DNA of 34,527 bases, from the NCBI GenBank assembly GCA_021799275.1, contig JAJZAT010000032.1, positions 1-34,527 on the forward strand, given 5' to 3'. The notes beneath the pieces are model-generated. The model was not told the DNA's origin and searched no databases. It saw only the letters and a program-made list of their open reading frames with translations. Shown in pieces: positions 32,503 to 34,527 of this stretch. Each line of letters opens with the position of its first letter. Position 1 is the stretch's first letter. The position numbers were made by a program, and so were the translations under genes. The DNA comes from Bacillota bacterium. GTDB taxonomy: Bacteria > Bacillota > Sulfobacillia > JAJZYS01 > JAJYTV01.

Positions 32503-33348
32503 ATGGATGTCCTCTCGATCGAAGCCTCGCGGCACACCGATGAACTCGTCGAGCTGCTGCGCAAGCACCTCGAGCGGTTTGAGGGACGCACGCAGGTGTC
32601 GATTCGCGAGGAGCGTCAGCGTGCGGCGTTGCGGCTGGGCCTGCACTGGCCCGACCGCGAGGCGGACGAGGAGGTCGGCCGCGAGGTGGCGCACGCGCTC
32701 GCGCAACATATCGTCGCCAACCTCGAGCCGGAACTCCTGAGCCAGTTGATCCGTCGCCACTACGGCCAGTTCGACCCGGTCGAGCGCGAGGAGATCCTCG
32801 ATAGCGCCAGGGCCGATGCGCCGAGACGCGGACTGACCTCCCGCCTCGCCATGCGCATCGGCGACTACCTCAGCCAGCACCGCGCCGTCAATCTGGACGG
32901 CTTCGTGACGTTCAGGTTGAAGGATTATGTCCTGGATCTCGAGCGCGACGTCGACGCCGCGGTCGACGAGTTCCTGATCGACCGCGAGTACCGGGAGTTC
33001 GTACGCCTGCTCCGCTACTTCGTCGAGGTGCAGACGCCCAAGGTGCCTGAGGTGCACGTGATGGTGCAAGCCGACGGCCGGTTCGAACTGCGGGACGAGC
33101 ACATGCAGTCACTGCCCGACGAGGTGACGGTCGACTTCAGACTCGAAAGCCAGGCGGCCGAGATCAATCTCGAGGACGTGCTCGTATCGTCCCTCATCAC
33201 CCTGGCGCCCGCGGAGGTCACCGTGCACGGCGACGACGCGGCGCAGGAACTTCCGTCCGTACGCACCGCGAAGCAGGTTTTCGGTTCGCGCCTCCACTAC
33301 TGCAGCGGCTGTCGGGCATGCGAGGAGCTGCGCCGGGCGGGCGTCTAG
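32503..33348 (+). CDS. ytxC: sporulation protein of the YtxC family
   Basis: 281-aa soluble protein of the YtxC family, found only in endospore formers; its molecular role is not known. The family core is VTFRLKDYVLDLERDVDAAVDEFLIDREYREFVRLLRYFVEVQTPKVPEVHV, plus the C-terminal LHYCSGCRACEEL with a CxxCxxC set. The N-terminal part is a helical region rich in Glu and Arg. ATG 32503 has GGGGAG ten bases upstream; in-frame GTG codons at 32494 and 32497 are too close to that site. It is the best single sign in the window that the organism sporulates. Confidence 0.88.
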   Translation: MDVLSIEASRHTDELVELLRKHLERFEGRTQVSIREERQRAALRLGLHWPDREADEEVGREVAHALAQHIVANLEPELLSQLIRRHYGQFDPVEREEILDSARADAPRRGLTSRLAMRIGDYLSQHRAVNLDGFVTFRLKDYVLDLERDVDAAVDEFLIDREYREFVRLLRYFVEVQTPKVPEVHVMVQADGRFELRDEHMQSLPDEVTVDFRLESQAAEINLEDVLVSSLITLAPAEVTVHGDDAAQELPSVRTAKQVFGSRLHYCSGCRACEELRRAGV

Positions 33349-33379
33349 GCAGGCGGGCAGTTGGTGTCAGGTACCTTCG

Positions 33380-33547
33380 GAGGTGCACCCTGCGCAACGC
33401 CGCAGGCAGATTCGACTTGTGCAGGATGACGCGGTCGAAGTCGGCAGGGTCCGCGAAACCCAGGTAAGTGTGGTAGATGCGCGCGTAGCAGTAGAGGCAG
33501 GCGTGTCGGCAGCCGCGATACGGGTTGAGGCTCCAGGCGAACGGCAT
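33380..33547 (-). pseudogene. fragment of a radical SAM protein (Rv2578c/SplB-like group)
   Basis: About 55 codons (MPFAWSLNPYRGCRHACLYCYARIYHTYLGFADPADFDR, then VILHKSNLPAALRR) carry the NPYRGCxHxCxYCYAR radical SAM signature. Full members have about 300 aa. Here the similarity stops at about 33380, where the sequence runs toward the end of ytxC. Upstream it is cut by the IS605-type end at 33567-33592. The three cluster cysteines are intact, but the rest of the barrel is missing, so it cannot work. Confidence 0.8.
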
Positions 33548-33566
33548 GCCGTTCCGTCGGACCTAC

Positions 33567-33592
33567 CCAAAGCTATGCAAAGGTAGCTTTGG
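33567..33592 (-). repeat. terminal hairpin of an IS200/IS605-type element
   Basis: A perfect 9-bp stem ccaaagcta (33567-33575) with tagctttgg (33584-33592), 8-base loop, lies just downstream of the tnpB remnant. IS200/IS605 elements have such subterminal hairpins instead of inverted repeats. It also corresponds to the place where TnpB-associated guide RNA (omega RNA) ends. Confidence 0.65.
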
Positions 33593-33738
33593 CGCCGACT
33601 TCCTGCCGGTTGCACAGCAGCGGGATGCCTGCTGCCAGAGCCTTCCCCTCCACAGGCAGACGCCGTGGAACTCACGGCGTATTGGGCCAGGTTGATGGCT
33701 GCGTTGAGGTCACGATCGTGCATGCTGCGGTAATCCAT
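33593..33738 (-). pseudogene. tnpB: 3' remnant of an IS605-type tnpB
   Basis: The last codons of a TnpB/OrfB protein. HDRDLNAAINLAQYAV is the C-terminal RuvC III motif with its catalytic Asp, followed by SSTASACGGEGSG, a tail seen in many TnpB proteins. A stop lies directly upstream, and the zinc-finger CxxC part before HDRD is missing, so at least 300 codons are lost. The right end with its hairpin follows at 33567-33592. It is a dead copy. Confidence 0.75.
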
Positions 33739-33770
33739 GCCCTAAAAGATAGAACAAAAGTTCTGGAACG

Positions 33771-33812
33771 CAAAGAAGAAACCCTGGCGCTTGGGACAGG
33801 CGGGCGCCAGGG
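33771..33812 (-). terminator. terminator of the cupin gene
   Basis: On the minus strand a 9-bp stem (33804-33812 with 33782-33790) is followed by TTTCTTCTTT. It begins 25 bases after the cupin stop codon. Confidence 0.88.
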
Positions 33813-33837
33813 CGCCTCGCCATCCAGCCTCCTGCCG

Positions 33838-34335
33838 CTACTCCTCGCCCTCGAAGTAGTCCGCCTCCTGCATGCGGAAGATGGCGCCGGCCGCCGACCA
33901 CTTGTCGGAGTCGGGGTAGTAGCAGTGCTCGTCGACGGGATTGTCGGCGATCACGTAATAGATCAGGTCCTCCTTGCCCGTGTTGGCCACGGTATGGATC
34001 CAGCCAGGCGGCTGCACGATGTGATCGCCGGGCTCCATGGGGATCGACGACTTGCCGTTCTCCTGCAGCATCTCGCCATGGCCCGCAACGACGATGTAGT
34101 ACTCCCACTGCTCGCTGTGGTAGTGGCGGGGGCAGTTCCACTTGCCGGGACTCAGCTTGACGAGCTCCACTTCGAACGGCCGGCGCCGTACTGGCGCATG
34201 CCTGTCCGGCACGCGCGCGGCCGCGGAGAGCTCGAAAGAGAGACTCTTGTTGTGCGACTCGAACTTGCCTTTCGGCGACAGGTCCACGGACCAGTCGATC
34301 TCCGATTCGTTGAGGCGCGCTTTCTCGCCGGCCAT
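33838..34335 (-). CDS. cupin-domain protein
   Basis: 165-aa single-cupin protein. The metal-binding motif 1 is HYHSEQWEYYIVVAGHGEM (two His and a Glu) and motif 2 is PGDHIVQPPGWIHTVAN (His). The loop DEHCYYPDSDKW follows. Similar proteins are sugar isomerases, dioxygenases or binding proteins; no specific reaction can be told. The reading frame stays open to 34491, but ATG 34335 with GGGGGAG five bases upstream is the clear start. A terminator follows. Confidence 0.88.
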   Translation of the reverse strand: MAGEKARLNESEIDWSVDLSPKGKFESHNKSLSFELSAAARVPDRHAPVRRRPFEVELVKLSPGKWNCPRHYHSEQWEYYIVVAGHGEMLQENGKSSIPMEPGDHIVQPPGWIHTVANTGKEDLIYYVIADNPVDEHCYYPDSDKWSAAGAIFRMQEADYFEGEE

Positions 34336-34393
34336 GCTAGCTCCCCCTTCGCTGGCGCAGTAGGGATCTCTTCGCCCAGCGGACGTCGGCGTC

Positions 34394-34449
34394 CTCCGCG
34401 CGCGGAGCCAGCCCTGACGCATGATTTGAGAAGGCCGCGTCAGGGTTGG
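34394..34449. promoter_or_regulatory. palindromes upstream of the cupin gene
   Basis: A perfect 14-bp palindrome ctccgcgcgcggag (34394-34407) is directly followed by an inverted repeat of 13 bp with one mismatch (34408-34420 with 34437-34449, 16-base spacer). They may be an operator for the cupin gene or the terminator of a gene beyond the window. No T run follows. Confidence 0.4.
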
Positions 34450-34527
34450 GATGCGGGCACTGGTGGAGAAGATTTCATCGCACAAAGGCACTGGACATCC
34501 ACTTGCGGGTCTGCGATGATACCGATG

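Noticed and set aside
33751-33764. LexA operator
   Set aside because: The core matches, but only a dead tnpB remnant lies downstream on one strand and a terminator on the other; treated as chance or a leftover.

Overview
The window is GC-rich chromosomal DNA of a spore-forming, probably thermophilic or anaerobic member of the Bacillota (Firmicutes). The sequence-based reasons are: a YtxC-type sporulation protein; a UgtP-type glycolipid synthase next to an MFS gene, as in the ypfP-ltaA pair; a G5-3D cell-wall protein; strong AGGAGG-type ribosome binding sites; and very frequent TTG and GTG starts. The species cannot be named. High-GC deep lineages such as Symbiobacteria, Thermaerobacter, Limnochordia or Sulfobacillus relatives would fit (inference).

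Layout. 1-2001 (minus): a secreted G5-3D protein, a MoaD-MoaE fusion and the 5' part of moaA (molybdenum cofactor). 2125-8334 (plus): a promoter, then a tight five-gene run of glycolipid glycosyltransferase, MFS (LtaA-like flippase candidate), NodB deacetylase, selA and selD, closed by a strong terminator. SelD is itself a selenoprotein: its start is separated from the rest by an in-frame TGA codon. 8345-10690: a tiny membrane protein, an anchored protein of unknown function and a NYN-domain nuclease. 10755-11087: promoter, tRNA-Val, tRNA-Asp, tRNA-Phe and a terminator.

11219-21013 (minus) is one long run. Its core is six genes of a formate-hydrogenlyase/complex-I-like membrane complex (HyfC, E, F, G, I and B-like), followed by a dynamin-like GTPase and an unknown protein. 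The catalytic subunits have lost all four Ni-binding cysteines and all four cysteines of the N2-type cluster. Only one [4Fe-4S] site remains, in a ferredoxin-like extension. It is therefore an energy-converting-hydrogenase-related (Ehr-type) complex that cannot be a hydrogenase. 21785-22156: a second tRNA operon (Gly, Cys, Val).

22307-27638 (plus): an S9 peptidase, an AadA-like nucleotidyltransferase split by a 1,536-bp IS110-family element, and an Rsm22 methyltransferase. Removing the element exactly at a CA dinucleotide restores a 275-codon reading frame. Upstream of the transposase lie two adjacent stem-loops with 36-37-nt loops. Their loop segments match the two insertion flanks and the element ends, which is the signature of a bridge RNA. 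27631-32103: GNAT acetyltransferase, SAM methyltransferase, alpha/beta hydrolase, P1-family peptidase and a ferritin-VIT membrane protein. 32503-34335: YtxC, remnants of a radical SAM gene and of an IS605-type tnpB with its terminal hairpin, and a cupin protein.

Functional links (inference): moaA/moaX plus selA/selD suggest that the cell makes a molybdenum or tungsten selenoenzyme, such as formate dehydrogenase, encoded elsewhere. The clearest candidates for new biology are the cofactor-less hydrogenase-like complex with its dynamin partner, and the readable IS110 bridge RNA.
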